Of a stretch of DNA of 64,000 nucleotides, positions 52,067 to 61,791 are shown one piece after another. Source of the DNA: SZUA-368 sp028533045 (GTDB lineage Bacteria; Spirochaetota; Spirochaetia; DSM-2461); assembly GCA_050031985.1 (NCBI GenBank), contig JBNAIG010000035.1, positions 124,001 through 188,000 on the forward strand. Reading direction: 5' to 3'. How positions within the stretch are numbered: position 1 is the stretch's first letter; each line of letters begins with the position of its first letter. The position numbers and the translations under genes are program-made. Below the pieces are notes generated by a model. That model ran no database searches. It was not told the DNA's origin and saw only the letters and a program-made list of their open reading frames with translations.

Positions 52067-53862
52067 TAAATCAGATTCTCCATAATATAATCCCGTCGCT
52101 GCGGGGTATTTTTACCCATGTAAAATTCCAGAGTTTCCGGTACGGTTTTCATGGTTTTGATATCGACGGGTACAATTCGCATATCCTCACCGATAAAGGG
52201 GCCGAATTCTTTGGGACTGATCTCTCCCAATCCCTTAAATCGGGTAACTTCATGGCCGCGAATCTCCGCCATCGCCTTGTCCCTTTCCTTTTCGTTGTAA
52301 CAGTAACGGGTTTCCTTTTTGTTTCGTACCCTGAAGAGAGGAGTTTCCAGGATAAAGACGTGCCCCGCCACAACAAGCTCCTCAAAATAGTTAAGGAAGA
52401 AAGTCAGCATAAGGTTACGAATATGGAAGCCGTCGTTATCCGCATCGGTAGCAATAACAATTCTTTCGTATCGGAGATTATCAATGTCGTTCTCGATCCC
52501 CAGGGCCATCATGAGGTTGTAAAGCTCTTCGTTCTTATAGATAGCCGCCCGACCCTTACCCTGAGAGTTCCACGGTTTACCGCGCAAAGAATAGATGGCC
52601 TGAAGATATACGTCCCGGGTACTTACCATAGAACCGGTGGCCGACTGTCCCTCGGTAATGAAAATAGTGGAACCGCTCCCCTTATCCCCGTCACTCAAGT
52701 GGTATTTGCAATCCTTGAGCTTGGGAATATTCAAGCTGATTTTTTTGGCCGCCGCCTTGGCTTCCTTTTTTACAGCATTAAGCTCTTTTCGCAGTTTTTC
52801 GTTATTGACAATTTTGTCTTCCAGCTTCTTGGCGGGCTCTTCGTTCTTGTGAAGATAATCCACCACGCCCGCTTTGACTTCATTAACAACCCAGGCCCGA
52901 ACATCGGTATTGCCCAGTTTGTTTTTTGTCTGACTTTCGAAAACCGGGTCCTTCACCTTAATGGCAATGGCGCCGCACAAACCTTCCCGTACATCGGTCC
53001 CGGTGTAGCTCTTTTTATAGAACTCATTAACCCCTTTAAGAACCCCTTCGCGGAAGGCGCTCAGATGGGTCCCTCCGTCGGAGGTATACTGGCCGTTCAC
53101 AAAGGAAAAATGAGTTTCCCCGTAATTATTGGTGTGGGTAAAGGCGATTTCTATCTTTTCCGCCGAGTAATAGCCGATTTCATAGAGGGCGTCCCCGTCC
53201 ACTTCCCCGTCAAGGAGGTCAAAAAGCCCTCTTTTTGATTCAAATTTCTGCTTGTTAAAGTAGAGACGAAGACCTTTGTTTAGACAGGCGTAGTTCCACA
53301 TACGCTGCTCGATGAATTCCTTGTTAAAAGCGTATTCACCAAAAATCTCTGTATCGGGAATAAATTCAAAGTAGGTTCCGTCCTCTTCGCCGGGAGCCTT
53401 CCCTTTTTTTTCTTCCAGAAGTGTCCCTTTGGAAAATCGGGCCATAGTGAACTGACCGTCACGGCAGGATCGCACAACAAAATGGGAACTGAGGGCGTTT
53501 ACCGCCTTTGTACCAACCCCGTTCAACCCCACACTAAACTGGAAAACATCGTCGTTGTACTTGGCTCCCGTGTTAATAACGGAAACACATTCGACGATTT
53601 TACCCAAAGGTATACCCCGTCCCCTGTCCTGAACAGCGATCTTGTCCTCTTCCAGGGTTATATCGATCCTCTTACCGAATCCCATAATGAATTCGTCAAT
53701 GGAGTTATCAATGATCTCTTTTAATAAAATATAAATACCGTCGTCCGGATTGGAACCGTCCCCCAGACGGCCGATGTACATCCCCGATCGAAGACGTATA
53801 TGTTCCAGGGAGCTAAGGGTTTTAATCTTGCTCTCATCGTAGACACTCTTTTTTTCAGCCAT
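52066..53862 (-). CDS. parE: DNA topoisomerase IV subunit B
   Basis: A 598-residue ATPase subunit of the same enzyme. GHKL ATPase features: EIIDNSIDEF near 50, QDRGRGIPL near 80 and VGLNGVGTKAVNALS near 115. TOPRIM features: ITEGQSA near 408 and DADNDGFHIRNLML near 475. ATG 53860-53862 is chosen although the frame is open further; a TTGCCA-17-TAAAAT promoter ends seven bases before it and there is no Shine-Dalgarno. It is first of the parE-parC pair. Confidence 0.92.
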   Translation of the reverse strand: MAEKKSVYDESKIKTLSSLEHIRLRSGMYIGRLGDGSNPDDGIYILLKEIIDNSIDEFIMGFGKRIDITLEEDKIAVQDRGRGIPLGKIVECVSVINTGAKYNDDVFQFSVGLNGVGTKAVNALSSHFVVRSCRDGQFTMARFSKGTLLEEKKGKAPGEEDGTYFEFIPDTEIFGEYAFNKEFIEQRMWNYACLNKGLRLYFNKQKFESKRGLFDLLDGEVDGDALYEIGYYSAEKIEIAFTHTNNYGETHFSFVNGQYTSDGGTHLSAFREGVLKGVNEFYKKSYTGTDVREGLCGAIAIKVKDPVFESQTKNKLGNTDVRAWVVNEVKAGVVDYLHKNEEPAKKLEDKIVNNEKLRKELNAVKKEAKAAAKKISLNIPKLKDCKYHLSDGDKGSGSTIFITEGQSATGSMVSTRDVYLQAIYSLRGKPWNSQGKGRAAIYKNEELYNLMMALGIENDIDNLRYERIVIATDADNDGFHIRNLMLTFFLNYFEELVVAGHVFILETPLFRVRNKKETRYCYNEKERDKAMAEIRGHEVTRFKGLGEISPKEFGPFIGEDMRIVPVDIKTMKTVPETLEFYMGKNTPQRRDYIMENLI

Positions 53863-53869
53863 AACAGGT

Positions 53870-53898
53870 ATTTTAACCGGGAATTCTCTTTTTGGCAA
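53870..53898 (-). promoter_or_regulatory. Leaderless-type promoter of parE-parC
   Basis: TTGCCA (53898-53893), 17-base spacer, TAAAAT (53875-53870), seven bases to the ATG on the minus strand. Confidence 0.8.
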
Positions 53899-53967
53899 CT
53901 AAGCTTAGGGATCAAAAAAATTGGCAAAATCGGCCGGTATAAATTAAAATCTAAGGGGAGCAAAAAT

Positions 53968-55803
53968 TTGAAACGCCATCTTGCCATAAGGGTCATCCTC
54001 TTCACTATGATTTTTTCCATAACCTTCCTGGGAATAATTAACATACATGGAAGAATAAAAGAGAACAGCCTGGAAAAAGAGAAGAATTTAGACAAGGACT
54101 ATGTGGAAAAACTAGCTTTCCAAATAAACAGTACCAGCTTCAACAGCATTATCAATACCCTGGAATCTCTGGAAAAACAGAAGATTCTCCAATCCCATAT
54201 AGAATCGGGAAACAGGGATCGCATTAATGATCTTATTTACAGCTTATCGGCGATTCATCATGACTCAATTATATATATTATGGATTTGGAAGGAAATGTC
54301 ATTGCCTCAACTCCCTACAATGATGAGGGGGACACCTTTTTGGGAAAAAACTACAGCTTTAGACCCTATTTCCAAAATGCCCTGACACACGACAGAGTCA
54401 TATACCCTGCCGTAGGGGTAACCAGCGGGGAACGGGGGATCTATTTTAGTAAATCCCTGAGCCTGGACAGTAGGCTTCAGGGAGTCATAGTGATTAAATA
54501 CAATCCCCTTATCCTTGAGGATATGCTTAGTAATGACCGTTCCCTTCTCATATCTTTTATCACTAACCATGGCGTTGTGTTTCTTTCCAATGAAAAGAAT
54601 ATTCTTATGAAAACAGATCATAAACTGACTGACTCGGAAATAGTCGAAATATCAAAGAATAAACAGTTTCCTCTAGATAAGCTTTTTCCCCTGGGAGAAT
54701 GGAATGAAAATGAGAAAGTAATAATTGATGATACGCTCTACAACTCCTTCTATCTGAATATTGATGATGTGGGCTGGCGCGTTTTATCTCTCAAGCAAGC
54801 CGACGCCTACAGCATTCATAGGGAAGACACCTCTTTTTTTATTCAGATCATCGCTCTCATCCTTTTCCTCTTTTTCATTCTCATACTCTTGGAAATGAGA
54901 ATCGGCAAAGTTCGAAAAGCAGAAAGAAAGGCAAAGAAATTTCAATTCATCATCGACCAATCCCCCATTTCCATACTGATAACCGACGTGGAGGGAAACA
55001 TCGATTACGCCAATAAAAACTTCTTCAAAACAACCGGTTACTCCAGGGAAGAGACGGTGGGAATGAACTGCTCCGCCCTCCGGTCCGACTATCATGACAG
55101 GGAGTACTATTCCAGTATCCGAAATACCATAGAGGAAGGGGGGATATGGTCCGGCGAGCTATACAACAAGCGAAAGGACGATTCTCTCTTTTGGGAGGAT
55201 GTAAAAATATATCCCCTTATGGAAAGAAAAGGAGAGATGAATCAATTTATATCTATCAAAGAAGATATAACCGAGAAAAAGGCCTTTATGACCCAACTGG
55301 AAAAGGATGCCTCCATCGATGAGATGACCTCCGCCTATAATCGAAAAAACGGCTTGCGTCAGGGGCAGAATCTTTTTATCCAGGCTCAAAAGACACATAC
55401 TCCTCTTACGGTCTCCTATATTGATATTAATAACCTCAAAATTGTTAATGACAAGCAGGGACATGATGCGGGTGACAAGTTGATTACCACCGTTTCTTCC
55501 ATTCTCAAGTCGACCATTCGCGGTTCCGATATCCTTACCCGGCTGGGAGGAGATGAATTTCTTATTATCTACCGGGACATGAGCCGGGAAGCCTCGGAAA
55601 AAGTCTGGGAAAGAATTCAGGAAAAATTCGCACAAAAAAGTACCCCAGAAGTTCCCATAAGCGTTAGTTACGGCTCCGTAGAATATGACAGGGCGCGTCA
55701 TGATTACCTTGATGACCTCATAAAAGAAGCCGACGAAAAAATGTACGCCAACAAGCGCGAATTCAAAATGAACTTTTGTAACGAGACCACCTCAACCGCT
55801 TGA
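53968..55803 (+). CDS. Membrane diguanylate cyclase (dCACHE-like sensor, PAS, GGDEF)
   Basis: A 611-residue inner-membrane enzyme making cyclic di-GMP. A transmembrane helix (about 8-28), an extracytoplasmic dCACHE-like sensor (about 45-290), a second helix (about 293-315), a PAS domain (about 325-445) and a GGDEF domain (about 450-605). The active-site RLGGDEF is intact, and an RGSD inhibitory I-site lies five residues before it. No EAL domain. The start is TTG 53968-53970, seven bases after AAGGGGAG. The ligand is unknown. A possible effector is the tandem-PilZ protein encoded at 32487. Confidence 0.9.
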   Translation: MKRHLAIRVILFTMIFSITFLGIINIHGRIKENSLEKEKNLDKDYVEKLAFQINSTSFNSIINTLESLEKQKILQSHIESGNRDRINDLIYSLSAIHHDSIIYIMDLEGNVIASTPYNDEGDTFLGKNYSFRPYFQNALTHDRVIYPAVGVTSGERGIYFSKSLSLDSRLQGVIVIKYNPLILEDMLSNDRSLLISFITNHGVVFLSNEKNILMKTDHKLTDSEIVEISKNKQFPLDKLFPLGEWNENEKVIIDDTLYNSFYLNIDDVGWRVLSLKQADAYSIHREDTSFFIQIIALILFLFFILILLEMRIGKVRKAERKAKKFQFIIDQSPISILITDVEGNIDYANKNFFKTTGYSREETVGMNCSALRSDYHDREYYSSIRNTIEEGGIWSGELYNKRKDDSLFWEDVKIYPLMERKGEMNQFISIKEDITEKKAFMTQLEKDASIDEMTSAYNRKNGLRQGQNLFIQAQKTHTPLTVSYIDINNLKIVNDKQGHDAGDKLITTVSSILKSTIRGSDILTRLGGDEFLIIYRDMSREASEKVWERIQEKFAQKSTPEVPISVSYGSVEYDRARHDYLDDLIKEADEKMYANKREFKMNFCNETTSTA

Positions 55804-55827
55804 AAATTCACTAAAACGGACTATAAT
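55800..55827 (+). promoter_or_regulatory. Leaderless-type promoter of the helicase gene
   Basis: TTGAAA (55800-55805, across the previous stop codon), 16-base spacer, TATAAT (55822-55827), ten bases to the ATG, no Shine-Dalgarno. Confidence 0.75.
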
Positions 55828-55837
55828 AGGGCCCCAT

Positions 55838-57844
55838 ATGGCTAACAAAAAAGTCCGGTTGAATCCGGAGCAAAAAAAAGCGGTGGATACCATAGAGGGT
55901 CCCCTTCTCATAATCGCCGGAGCCGGTAGCGGTAAAACCGGTGTAGTCACCTCCCGTATTGCCAATATGCTGAATCACGGGATTCCCCAGGCCTCGATTC
56001 TGGCCCTGACCTTTACAAACAAGGCGGCCCGGGAGATGGAAGAGCGTGTAAAACAGATTACCGGAAGCAAATGTTCCAATCTGACCGTTTCCACCTTCCA
56101 CTCTTTTGGCGTACAGATACTCCGTCGCAAGGCCCACTATCTGGGTTACAGACCGAATTTTTCCATCTACGACCAGAACGATCAGCTTACCTGTCTCAAG
56201 GAGGCGGCCCGGGAGCTTAAACTGACCTATGAGTTTCAGGAGCTCAAGGATCTGGCCTTCTTCTTCTCCGATATCAAAACCGGACGAAAGGAGTGGGACA
56301 ACACTAACGACCAACATAAGCCGCTTTACGATGAATTCCTGGAACATATGAAGCTCTACAATGCGGTGGACTTCGATGACCTGATTACTGTTCCCATTCA
56401 GATCTTTGAGCAGTTTGACGATGTCCTTTCCGAGTACCAGGAACGGTACCGCTACATCATGGTGGACGAGTTTCAGGACACCAGTCTGCTTCAATACCAT
56501 TTTATCGACCTCATCGCCCGGAAATACGGTAATATCTGCTGTGTTGGGGATGATGACCAGTCCATCTACTCCTGGCGCGGAGCCAACTATCACAATATCC
56601 GACAGTTTGAAATGGACTATCCCCACTTAATCGAAATCAAACTGGAAAGAAACTACCGTTCCACCGGAACTATCCTGGAAGCGGCAAACGCGGTAATCGC
56701 CAATAACACCAACCGAAAGGAGAAGGAACTCTGGACGGAAGATACGGAACACGACAGAACGATAAAGATCCTCAACCCCGATGATGATAAGCTGGAAGCG
56801 GACTTCATTATTGACCGGATTCATGAACTTCGTGCCTCGGACAACGCCACGTTTGGCGATATGGGCATACTGGTAAGAACCAACAGCCTCTGTAAAAGTA
56901 TGGAAGACGCCCTGCTGGCCAATAACATACCCTACACCGTTTCCGGTGGGCAGAGCTTCTTCCAGCGTAAAGAGATCAAGGATATTATCGCTTATCTTAG
57001 GGTCATAACCAATCCGGACGATGATGTAAACCTCCTCCGAATTATTAATACGCCCCGCCGGGGAATCGGGAAAAAGGCTCTGCAGACCATTGTGGATACC
57101 TCCCAACATCTTAACTGCTCCCTGTACAACGCCATTACCAGCCTCGTACAGGGACAGAACAGCGCCCTTCGCCCCAATACTCTCAGCGATCTACAGGACT
57201 TTATGGAACTGGTAGAAACCTATCGGGATCATTTTGAAGAGGGCCAGACTGACTTGGCGGAGCACCTGCGGGAGATGTATGAAAGTATTGACTACTGGGG
57301 GCATCTGATTCAGGAGTTTTCCTCTTCGGCCAATGAAAAAGCTGCCAAATACCGATTCGACAACCTTCTCATGTTTGCCGACTTTCTGGAACGGTGGGAA
57401 CGAAATGCGGATAACATGGAACCTACCCTTGTAAAATGGCTTAACCGTATTACCCTGAACACCAAAGATGACGGTGATCCGGACCAGGGGAAGGTTAACC
57501 TCATGACCATACACGCCTCCAAAGGTCTGGAGTTCGACCATGTATTCCTGGCCGGTGTGGAAGACGGGATTATCCCCCACGCCCGTTCAGTAGCGGAATC
57601 AAAGGATATGGTAGAAGAGGAGAGACGACTTTTTTACGTTGCCATTACGCGGGCCCGTAAAAAGCTTTTCATCACCCACTGCCAGACCCGTCGTACCATG
57701 AAGGAAACGGTAGAATGCGTCCCCTCCCCCTTCCTGGAAGAAATTCCCCAGGGACTTCTGGAACATGTGGAAGATTCGGACTATAACATTTCCGAGGAAG
57801 AAGCGGCCGACCGTGCCATGGCAAGTATGCCCTGGAATAGCTAA
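55838..57844 (+). CDS. UvrD/PcrA/Rep-type DNA helicase
   Basis: A 668-residue superfamily 1A 3'-5' DNA helicase. Motif Q LNPEQKKAV, motif I AGAGSGKT (about 29-36), motif II VDEFQDTS near 210, motif III GDDDQSIYSWRGA near 235, motif IV ERNYRS and motif VI EERRLFYVAITRARK near 600. It is closer in length to Rep (673) and lacks the long C-terminal tail of PcrA/UvrD, so the precise name is left open. The next gene starts on its stop codon (TAATG). Confidence 0.95.
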   Translation: MANKKVRLNPEQKKAVDTIEGPLLIIAGAGSGKTGVVTSRIANMLNHGIPQASILALTFTNKAAREMEERVKQITGSKCSNLTVSTFHSFGVQILRRKAHYLGYRPNFSIYDQNDQLTCLKEAARELKLTYEFQELKDLAFFFSDIKTGRKEWDNTNDQHKPLYDEFLEHMKLYNAVDFDDLITVPIQIFEQFDDVLSEYQERYRYIMVDEFQDTSLLQYHFIDLIARKYGNICCVGDDDQSIYSWRGANYHNIRQFEMDYPHLIEIKLERNYRSTGTILEAANAVIANNTNRKEKELWTEDTEHDRTIKILNPDDDKLEADFIIDRIHELRASDNATFGDMGILVRTNSLCKSMEDALLANNIPYTVSGGQSFFQRKEIKDIIAYLRVITNPDDDVNLLRIINTPRRGIGKKALQTIVDTSQHLNCSLYNAITSLVQGQNSALRPNTLSDLQDFMELVETYRDHFEEGQTDLAEHLREMYESIDYWGHLIQEFSSSANEKAAKYRFDNLLMFADFLERWERNADNMEPTLVKWLNRITLNTKDDGDPDQGKVNLMTIHASKGLEFDHVFLAGVEDGIIPHARSVAESKDMVEEERRLFYVAITRARKKLFITHCQTRRTMKETVECVPSPFLEEIPQGLLEHVEDSDYNISEEEAADRAMASMPWNS

Positions 57845-58983
57845 TGGTATACGCCTCCTTCCTTCGCCGCCTGAACCGCTTTGTAGTGGAATGCCGTCTT
57901 GAGTCGGGCGAAGCCGTACTGGCTCATTTACCAAATCCCGGAAGACTCTGGGAACTGCTCTACCCGGGCGTAAGAATGGCCCTGGCAGACGGGAAAACGG
58001 GCAAATACGCCTATGGTGTTTTAGGAGTGCAGAAGGATGAGAAGTGGGTCTATCTTCATACCCTGGGAAATAATGACCTGGCAGAACGACTTCTCAAAAG
58101 CAAGTCCGTTGCCGGGTTGGAAGAGTACAGTATAATTCGCCGGGAAGTATCCCCACCCGCTTCCCGCTGCCGCTTTGACTTTCTTTTGGAAAAGGATGGT
58201 GAGCCCCTTTGGCTTGAGGTGAAAATGTGCTCCCTCTTTCAGGGGAAAGCGGCCATGTTCCCCGATGCTCCCACGGTGAGAGGCCAACACCACCTGGAAG
58301 AATTGGCCAAATTACACGATGAAGGCTACGCTTGTGCGGTCCTCTTTATCGTACAGGATCTTGAGGCGGATTATTTCCTACCCGAATATCACACGGACCC
58401 CCGTTTTGCCGAACTCTTCTATGAGTTTCGCGAAAAGATCCACTACTACGCAGTGGGAACCGCAGTGAAGGAAGATCTGACCTGGAAAGATGAGAAGAAG
58501 CAGATAAAAATCCCCCTGGAAAAACTTCCCCTTCACAATAGGGACGAAGGAGTCTACCTAATGCTCCTGGAAGTGGAAGAAGAGAGCACTGTTACCGTAG
58601 GCTCCCTGGGAGAGAGGGTTTTCCCCGCCGGCTGGTATATCTACGTAGGTTCGGCCCGAAAAAACCTGACAAAAAGAATGGAAAGGCATGTGCGCAAACG
58701 TAAAAAATACCACTGGCATCTGGATTATCTTCGCAGTAAGGCCAGTACGGTAAAAGCCGTCCCCATTCGCACAGCCGAATCAGCCGAATGCCTTTTAGCC
58801 GCATCAATGGATGAGCTCTTTCCCCTGGAAGCTTCTCTTTCTAAAACTCTTTTGGGGTTTGGTTGCAGCGACTGCGATTGTGATCGACATCTTTTTTATT
58901 CCCCCCAAACACCCCTGGATAACAAGGGTTTCATAGAGAAACTGCTTTATTGGAGAATGGAAAAACCCCTGTCCGATTTATAA
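57844..58983 (+). CDS. SfsA domain fused to a DUF123 GIY-YIG-like domain
   Basis: A 379-residue two-domain protein. Residues of about 1-230 match SfsA (sugar fermentation stimulation protein A), with an N-terminal OB-like part (LAHLPNPGRL near 25) and a nuclease-like core (CRFDFLLE near 108, LEVKMCSL near 127). Residues of about 240-360 match DUF123 (GVYLMLLE, then AGWYIYVGSARKNLTKRMERH), a GIY-YIG-related fold. Both halves are nuclease-like, so a role in DNA processing with the helicase encoded upstream (one-base overlap) is more natural than a role in sugar use. Confidence 0.87.
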   Translation: MVYASFLRRLNRFVVECRLESGEAVLAHLPNPGRLWELLYPGVRMALADGKTGKYAYGVLGVQKDEKWVYLHTLGNNDLAERLLKSKSVAGLEEYSIIRREVSPPASRCRFDFLLEKDGEPLWLEVKMCSLFQGKAAMFPDAPTVRGQHHLEELAKLHDEGYACAVLFIVQDLEADYFLPEYHTDPRFAELFYEFREKIHYYAVGTAVKEDLTWKDEKKQIKIPLEKLPLHNRDEGVYLMLLEVEEESTVTVGSLGERVFPAGWYIYVGSARKNLTKRMERHVRKRKKYHWHLDYLRSKASTVKAVPIRTAESAECLLAASMDELFPLEASLSKTLLGFGCSDCDCDRHLFYSPQTPLDNKGFIEKLLYWRMEKPLSDL

Positions 58984-58985
58984 AT

Positions 58986-59012
58986 AAAAAACCGCCCCCC
59001 AGGGGACGGTTT
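58986..59012 (-). terminator. Rho-independent terminator of lysS
   Basis: On the minus strand AAACCGTCCCC pairs with GGGGCGGTTT (one G-U) and ends in six T, 20 bases after the lysS stop. It also separates lysS from the converging SfsA-DUF123 gene. Confidence 0.88.
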
Positions 59013-59031
59013 CCAAGGAATCGGAAAGGGA

Positions 59032-60612
59032 CTACTTTAAAAGAGCCGCAGCCTTTTCCTTACCAATAGTATGGAGGAAGCTCACCAGACGGGGGCCCTT
59101 CTCCTTACCAATAAGTGTCTTGTAAACGAGAGTAAAGAAATCGGCCGATTCCAGTCCTCTCTCTTTCATCAGATCGTAAACCTGATTTCCCCACTCCTTC
59201 TCGGGCATGGTGCCCATGGAGTCTTCAATCAGCTTTCCAAGAGCCTGAATGGCTTCTTTATCTGAATCGGACATCTCCGGAAGAGGGCTTCCCGCTTCGC
59301 GCAGGCTAAACTGGAAGTCTTCGGGAGCATAGTTCTTTACCCAAAACCAGGCACATTCGGCACGGTTTCTAAACTTGGCTTCCTGTTCCGGGGCAATGTC
59401 GCCGAGAAACTCAATAACCGCATCAATATCGCCGGAGTTGGTCTGCAAGAGGTTACAGAGGTGACGAATCTGAATCTGGTAGGGCATAACTTCGGGAACA
59501 TCCTTTACCTGACTCAGCTCGTATATTCGCGCTTGCTTTTCCCACTTTTTTAGGGCCTTTTCCGTCTCGGGCTTATTAAAGTAGGCCCGTTCGCACTTAT
59601 CGTAATCTTCATAAACCTTAAGAACATCCAGATCAAAGCTAATGGCAAACTCAGAGTTGGGTCTGGTACCGGCAAAGAGGTAACGGATAACTTCGGGCTG
59701 GTAAACTTCCAGAACATCCTTGAGAGATACAACTTCCCCGCTGGATGAGGATATCTTACCGGCGCCGCCCTTAATACGAATAAAGTCGTATTGGAAGGTT
59801 ACAGGCGGTTCGTGGCCATAAACCTCCTTACCGGTCAGCTTGGCCGTATCGAAACTTCCCCCCTCCGAGTGATGGTCCTTACCGGCCGGTTCGAAGTCTA
59901 CATCCTCTTCCTTCCAGCGCATGGGCCAGTCGATTCGCCAGGGCAGTTTTACGGCAGGTGTGGACTGGAGGTCTACCGTTTCCTTGTGACCGCATTCACA
60001 CTCGTAAGAGACACCCCATTCGCCGTCCCAACCGGTAACGGCAGTGGTGTCCTTGTCACAGGCAGTACAAAAAACAGAAACGGGCCACCAATCATCGGCG
60101 AGAGGGGCGGTTCTGTGTTCATTCAGTTCACGGCGGATAACATCACGATTTTCGAGGGCCTTTCTAATACCGGCAGCATACTTCGATGCCCGGTAGCGAT
60201 CGGCCTGGTAAATATATTCAGGCTCCACTCCCACCAGGGGAAGAAGCTTTTCGAGATCTTTCTCATTTTTACGGGCGTAACTCGCCTCATCACCAATCAC
60301 ATCGGGAACCAGAGTAATCGGTTTGCGCAGGAAGGTTTCCAGCAACTCCTGCTGAGGCATATTTTTGGGAACCTTACGGAACACGTCGTACTCATCCCAG
60401 GAGTAAATGAAACGTACGTTCTCACCCTTCTGTTCAAGGGCGCGGGCCACCAACTCTACGGAAATGATTTCCCGAAAGTTTCCAATGTGAACCGTACCGG
60501 AGGGAGTGATTCCGGAGGCGCAGGTGTAATGGTCCTTAGGACCACGTTCCCTTATGATTTTATCGGCAGTAATATCCGCCCAATGTGTCGATTTAGGTCT
60601 GTCGTTACTCAT
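59032..60612 (-). CDS. lysS: Class I lysyl-tRNA synthetase
   Basis: A 526-residue enzyme charging tRNA-Lys. It is the class I (Rossmann-fold) type found in archaea and in spirochaetes and a few other bacteria, not the class II LysS. HIGH-like GTVHIGN near 42, KMSKS-like KISSSSG near 288, and a zinc cluster (CTAC and CECG, about 185-210). Its start codon overlaps the hemW stop (ATGA), yet it has its own promoter inside hemW eight bases before the ATG. Confidence 0.96.
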   Translation of the reverse strand: MSNDRPKSTHWADITADKIIRERGPKDHYTCASGITPSGTVHIGNFREIISVELVARALEQKGENVRFIYSWDEYDVFRKVPKNMPQQELLETFLRKPITLVPDVIGDEASYARKNEKDLEKLLPLVGVEPEYIYQADRYRASKYAAGIRKALENRDVIRRELNEHRTAPLADDWWPVSVFCTACDKDTTAVTGWDGEWGVSYECECGHKETVDLQSTPAVKLPWRIDWPMRWKEEDVDFEPAGKDHHSEGGSFDTAKLTGKEVYGHEPPVTFQYDFIRIKGGAGKISSSSGEVVSLKDVLEVYQPEVIRYLFAGTRPNSEFAISFDLDVLKVYEDYDKCERAYFNKPETEKALKKWEKQARIYELSQVKDVPEVMPYQIQIRHLCNLLQTNSGDIDAVIEFLGDIAPEQEAKFRNRAECAWFWVKNYAPEDFQFSLREAGSPLPEMSDSDKEAIQALGKLIEDSMGTMPEKEWGNQVYDLMKERGLESADFFTLVYKTLIGKEKGPRLVSFLHTIGKEKAAALLK

Positions 60613-61787
60613 AACGATGTATTATAGTCAAAGAACTTATCCAAATCAAGTAAGAGATCAACCATTACGGCAGAATGCCAGTCAAGTCCTGACGAAGTCA
60701 ACCTTAATCCGGATCTATCCAAAACCAATCGCCTCTGCCACTTTTTTAATGTAGACGCCAGGAGTAATGAGAAATCATCAAATGAAAGATAGGACTCAAG
60801 CCGTTCTTTTCCTATTCCCCACTTAGTCCTCAACCCCATCATAATCTCTTCGGCCAGTATATCTTCCCTGCTCAGGATCTCCTCCTGGTAAAAATCACCC
60901 CGGGATAGTAGATTCTGTTCTTCACTAGCCAAAAAGCTATCCAGGTCTTTTCCGGTAAAGCGCCTGCCCCCCATTTTTGAAGCTGCTGCCGGTCCAAGGC
61001 CTATCCAGTCGTGGGAATTCCAATAGGCCAAATTGTGCTGAGAATATTTCTCCTCCCGACAAAAGGAAGAGATCTCATAGCGTTCGTAGCCGGCCTGTTT
61101 AATCATTATCAGAGCCTCTTCCCAGGCCTGCTCCATCTCCTCGTCATCGGGAAGAGTCAGTTGTCCCCCTTCCAAGCGGCGATGAAGGGCGGTTCCCTCT
61201 TCTACAGTCAGACTGTAAAAGGAAAAATGGGGAGGTTCCAACGCAAGAAATTGCCTAAGGTCTTCAAGCTGACTCTTCTTATCCTGCCCGGGATAGGCAA
61301 AGATAAAATCGGCGGACCAAGTTCCTTCCTTCCACCCCTTAAGTAACTGCACACTCTGCAGAGCTTGCTCCCTGCCGCTGATACGCCCCATAGCCTTAAG
61401 AACCTTTTCATCCAAAGACTGAACCCCCATGCTGATTCGGTTAATACCAAGCCTGCCATACTCACGAAGCCTGGCTGAATCAAGGGATTCGGGATTCACT
61501 TCTATTGTGATTTCTCTCTCTTCCGGCAGAAGCTTCAACGCGGCAAATATCCTTTCCAACTCCTTAAGAGAATAAAGAGAAGGAGTTCCTCCTCCCAAAT
61601 AGACGGTTGAATAATCCTTTATGCCGAATTCATGTGACAGGAGAGAATTCTGTTGAATAATTTTGTCCCCATAATCCCGGAAGATTTTATCACGATCAGC
61701 TTTCAACTGTGCCAGAGAACAGGAGTAAAAATCACAATAGGCACAACGGCTCTTACAAAAGGGAAAATGAATATAGAGAGAAGGCAC
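60609..61787 (-). CDS. hemW: HemW-like radical SAM protein (coproporphyrinogen III oxidase family)
   Basis: A 392-residue protein of the HemN/HemW family with the radical-SAM cluster motif CKSRCAYCDF near 11-20, GGGTPS near 65 and the later HNLAYWNS typical of the group. HemW is a heme chaperone rather than an oxidase; the protein ends without HemN-specific extensions. GTG 61785-61787 gives the usual MPSLYIHFPFC start; GTG six codons earlier is possible. Neither has a ribosome binding site, so coupling to lepB, five bases upstream, is likely. Confidence 0.87.
   Translation of the reverse strand: MPSLYIHFPFCKSRCAYCDFYSCSLAQLKADRDKIFRDYGDKIIQQNSLLSHEFGIKDYSTVYLGGGTPSLYSLKELERIFAALKLLPEEREITIEVNPESLDSARLREYGRLGINRISMGVQSLDEKVLKAMGRISGREQALQSVQLLKGWKEGTWSADFIFAYPGQDKKSQLEDLRQFLALEPPHFSFYSLTVEEGTALHRRLEGGQLTLPDDEEMEQAWEEALIMIKQAGYERYEISSFCREEKYSQHNLAYWNSHDWIGLGPAAASKMGGRRFTGKDLDSFLASEEQNLLSRGDFYQEEILSREDILAEEIMMGLRTKWGIGKERLESYLSFDDFSLLLASTLKKWQRRLVLDRSGLRLTSSGLDWHSAVMVDLLLDLDKFFDYNTSL
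60621..60649 (-). promoter_or_regulatory. Leaderless-type promoter of lysS inside hemW
   Basis: TTGATT (60649-60644), 17-base spacer, TATAAT (60626-60621), eight bases to the lysS ATG. It lies wholly in the last codons of hemW, so lysS can be transcribed alone. Confidence 0.8.
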
Positions 61788-61791
61788 GGAA

